From Paraburkholderia aromaticivorans (GTDB lineage: Bacteria > Pseudomonadota > Gammaproteobacteria > Burkholderiales > Burkholderiaceae), in the NCBI RefSeq assembly GCF_012689525.1, contig NZ_CP051514.1:2422080-2486079 (forward strand): a DNA stretch of 64,000 nt, read 5' to 3'. Below are positions 62,329 through 64,000 of the stretch, piece after piece. Every line of letters begins with the position of its first letter. Position 1 is the first letter of the stretch. The translations under genes were made by a program, and so were the position numbers. Below the pieces are notes generated by a model. It made no database searches. It was given only the letters and a program-made list of their open reading frames with translations, and was not told the DNA's origin.

Positions 62329-62558
62329 TCATTCTAATCGGAAACCCTAACTGGTGCCAGTTTAGCTTGCACAGCACCCAACGGGCTTCTAATATCTGAC
62401 TCAGGTGTCGGAGTGACAAAAGTGTTGATATGAAACATTTAGAATCGTCCAGATTCTTGGTGATGGACGGTCTGACTAGTTGCTTTTCACCTAGTGTCTG
62501 GCAGTCGGCTCAGACATTTAATAGTAACATCAATGTACATTATGATGCGGAGACAAAA

Positions 62559-63788
62559 ATGATCAAGGAAGCACTGGCACTCGCCGAAGCATACGTACCG
62601 GACCGCCCGATGAATGGGGCAAGCCTGCAGGAACTCACGCGGCGCGCCGAAGCGTTGCAGCCGCTGTTGTTCAGGAACGCGGCCGAATCCGACAGGAATC
62701 GCCGTGCTAGCGAAGAAAATATCCGTGCGATCGCCGAAGCGGGCCTTTTCCGCCTGATGGTGCCAAAGCGCTACGGCGGCTACGAAGGTAACGTGCGGTC
62801 GCATCTGGAAGTCTCGGCCGCACTCGGCGAAGCGTGCGGCGGGACCGCTTGGGTGGTTGCGTTGATCAATGTCTGCGCATGGTTCACCGGGCTGTTTCCG
62901 CAGCAGGCACAGGACGAGGTGTTTGGCGTTAATGCCGATGCCCGCGTGTCCGGTGTCTTCACGCCGTCGAAGCAGTCGCGCCGCGTCGCAGGCGGACTGG
63001 TCATTTCCGGCAAGTGGTATTTCTCATCGGGCTCGCTTCACGCGGATTGGGCCATGGTCGGCGTCATCGAGCACGACCAGAACGGCGCATTCAAGGCTCA
63101 GTATCTGGCGCTCGTTCCGATGAGCGAACTGTCAATCGAGGACACCTGGTACACCGCGGGTATGCGTGCCTCAGGAAGCAACTGCATCGTCGGTAACGAC
63201 GTGTTCGTGCCGGATCACCGCCTGATGGACATTATGGCGGCAGTAAAGGGCGTCTACCCGACCGAACTCAAGGACGAGGCAAGCTATCGCGCAGCGTTTG
63301 TACCGCTCGCGGCGCTCATTCTCACGGGGCCGCAACTCGGAATGGGCCGCGCGGCGCTCAGGTACGTCATCGACAAAGCGTCGCAACGCGCAATCGCCTA
63401 TACGTCGTTCGAAAAGCAGACAGACTCCACCGTGTTCCAGATGCAGATCGCCGATGCGGCCCTCAAGGTCGATACGGCCGAACTGCGCGCATTCCGTTCG
63501 GCAGACGAAATTGACGACGCCGCAAAGCGCGGTGTGCAGCTCGACTACGTGGTCAAGGCCCGGGTTCGCGCTGATACCGGCATGATCACGACGCTAATCA
63601 CTGATGCGATCAATGTTCTGCTTTCCGCCCACGGCGCAGGCAGTTTTGCCGAGGGCAGCCCGATGCAGCGCTGGTGGCGCGATTCGAATACCGCTGCCCG
63701 TCACGCGATCGGCCTTCCGGCAATCGGCAGTGAGGTGTACGGCAAGGCACTGCTCGGCGTGGAAAACACGGTTACCCCGCTGGTGTGA
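62559..63788 (+). CDS. Flavin-dependent monooxygenase, acyl-CoA-dehydrogenase fold (second system)
   Basis: 409 residues from ATG 62559 ([20 protein letters not shown]) with GGAGACA upstream. Fold marks: [80 protein letters not shown], and a C-terminal bundle with [20 protein letters not shown]. Same group as the enzyme at 18633, with clear but moderate similarity. The adjacent flavin reductase at 63791 is the likely partner. Substrate unknown. Confidence 0.85.
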   Translation: MIKEALALAEAYVPDRPMNGASLQELTRRAEALQPLLFRNAAESDRNRRASEENIRAIAEAGLFRLMVPKRYGGYEGNVRSHLEVSAALGEACGGTAWVVALINVCAWFTGLFPQQAQDEVFGVNADARVSGVFTPSKQSRRVAGGLVISGKWYFSSGSLHADWAMVGVIEHDQNGAFKAQYLALVPMSELSIEDTWYTAGMRASGSNCIVGNDVFVPDHRLMDIMAAVKGVYPTELKDEASYRAAFVPLAALILTGPQLGMGRAALRYVIDKASQRAIAYTSFEKQTDSTVFQMQIADAALKVDTAELRAFRSADEIDDAAKRGVQLDYVVKARVRADTGMITTLITDAINVLLSAHGAGSFAEGSPMQRWWRDSNTAARHAIGLPAIGSEVYGKALLGVENTVTPLV

Positions 63789-63790
63789 TC

Positions 63791-64000
63791 ATGGACGATA
63801 TTTCTTCCCCTCAGGCGACGAGTCCGGTGGATCCGAAGCTGTTGCGCGCGACCATGGGACTTTTCGCCACCGGCGTAACGGTTGTCACCTATACCGCTGA
63901 CGGCCAACCGGCAGGGATGACCGCGAATGCGTTTATGTCGGTATCGCTCGAGCCGCCATTGGTACTTGTCTCAGTCAGATCGAGCTCACGATTCAACCAA
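63791..64000 (+). CDS. Flavin reductase, N-terminal part (cut by window edge)
   Basis: The visible 70 residues show the flavin-reductase-like domain: [53 protein letters not shown]. It starts 2 bp after the monooxygenase stop, so the two form a two-component system. It runs off the right edge. Confidence 0.85.
   Translation, partial: MDDISSPQATSPVDPKLLRATMGLFATGVTVVTYTADGQPAGMTANAFMSVSLEPPLVLVSVRSSSRFNQ

Noticed and set aside
1..64000. CRISPR arrays, tRNA or rRNA genes
   Set aside because: No regularly spaced repeats and no tRNA- or rRNA-like stretch were noticed on reading; a covariance-model scan could not be run.

Overview
The window looks like an accessory catabolic island of a betaproteobacterium in the Burkholderiales (Paraburkholderia / Caballeronia / Cupriavidus type). 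The basis is high-GC coding, Bug/TctC-like and TRAP binding proteins, OmpC-type porins, FCD-type GntR regulators, and insertion sequences and group II introns of the kinds common in that order. No replication, rRNA, tRNA or housekeeping gene is visible, so chromosome and megaplasmid cannot be told apart. Function names are family assignments from protein motifs; no database search was run.

Layout. (1) 1-3.6 kb: an IS110 fragment, an IS200/IS605-type tnpB with a broken tnpA, an IS4/IS50-type element and a scrap of a Rieske oxygenase gene. (2) 3.8-11.4 kb: two paralogous GntR regulators, a decayed chemoreceptor, a shortened Bug/TctC-like binding protein, a class IIC group II intron and a porin gene broken by an amber codon. 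(3) 11.4-31.4 kb: the core, two divergent gene blocks read from 17.2-17.4 kb. The left block encodes a ferredoxin-type oxygenase reductase, a LigJ-like hydratase, a LigB-type extradiol dioxygenase, three tandem RraA/CHA-aldolase-like proteins and a flavin reductase. The right block encodes a beta-propeller protein, an acyl-CoA-dehydrogenase-fold monooxygenase, a 101-residue unknown, a phthalate-dioxygenase-type Rieske oxygenase, two amidohydrolases and an alcohol dehydrogenase. After a strong terminator it continues with a VanA-like Rieske oxygenase, an FAD oxidoreductase, an MFS transporter, an enolase-superfamily enzyme and two copies of a DoxX-like plus mini-membrane-protein pair. (4) 31.4-38.4 kb: IS6, IS630 and IS3 elements, an AraC/GlxA-type regulator, an internally deleted group II intron and a fragment of another. 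(5) 38.4-44.7 kb: an intact porin, then SnoaL-like, DoxX-like, a third DoxX/mini-protein pair, a TRAP binding protein and an MFS exporter. (6) 44.9-55.1 kb: IS6 with a complete group II intron, a Tat-exported MmgE/PrpD protein, two identical IS5 copies, and decayed pieces of TauD/TfdA, porin, mini-protein and dctP genes. (7) 55.4-64 kb: two MarR regulators with a 3-hydroxybenzoate 4-hydroxylase (mobA), further IS debris, an Lrp/AsnC regulator, and a TetR-controlled flavin monooxygenase/flavin reductase pair that runs off the right edge.

How it may work together (inference). Porins and binding proteins would bring in an aromatic acid. Rieske oxygenases and the two-component flavin monooxygenase would hydroxylate or demethylate it to a catechol- or gallate-type diol. 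The LigB-type enzyme would open the ring, and the LigJ-like hydratase plus RraA-like aldolases would finish in the style of the protocatechuate 4,5-cleavage / gallate pathway, giving pyruvate and oxaloacetate. The substrate is not evident. Three copies of the DoxX/mini-membrane pair, three RraA paralogues and the beta-propeller protein are the least explained parts. The many partial duplicates and nested mobile elements indicate repeated recombination.
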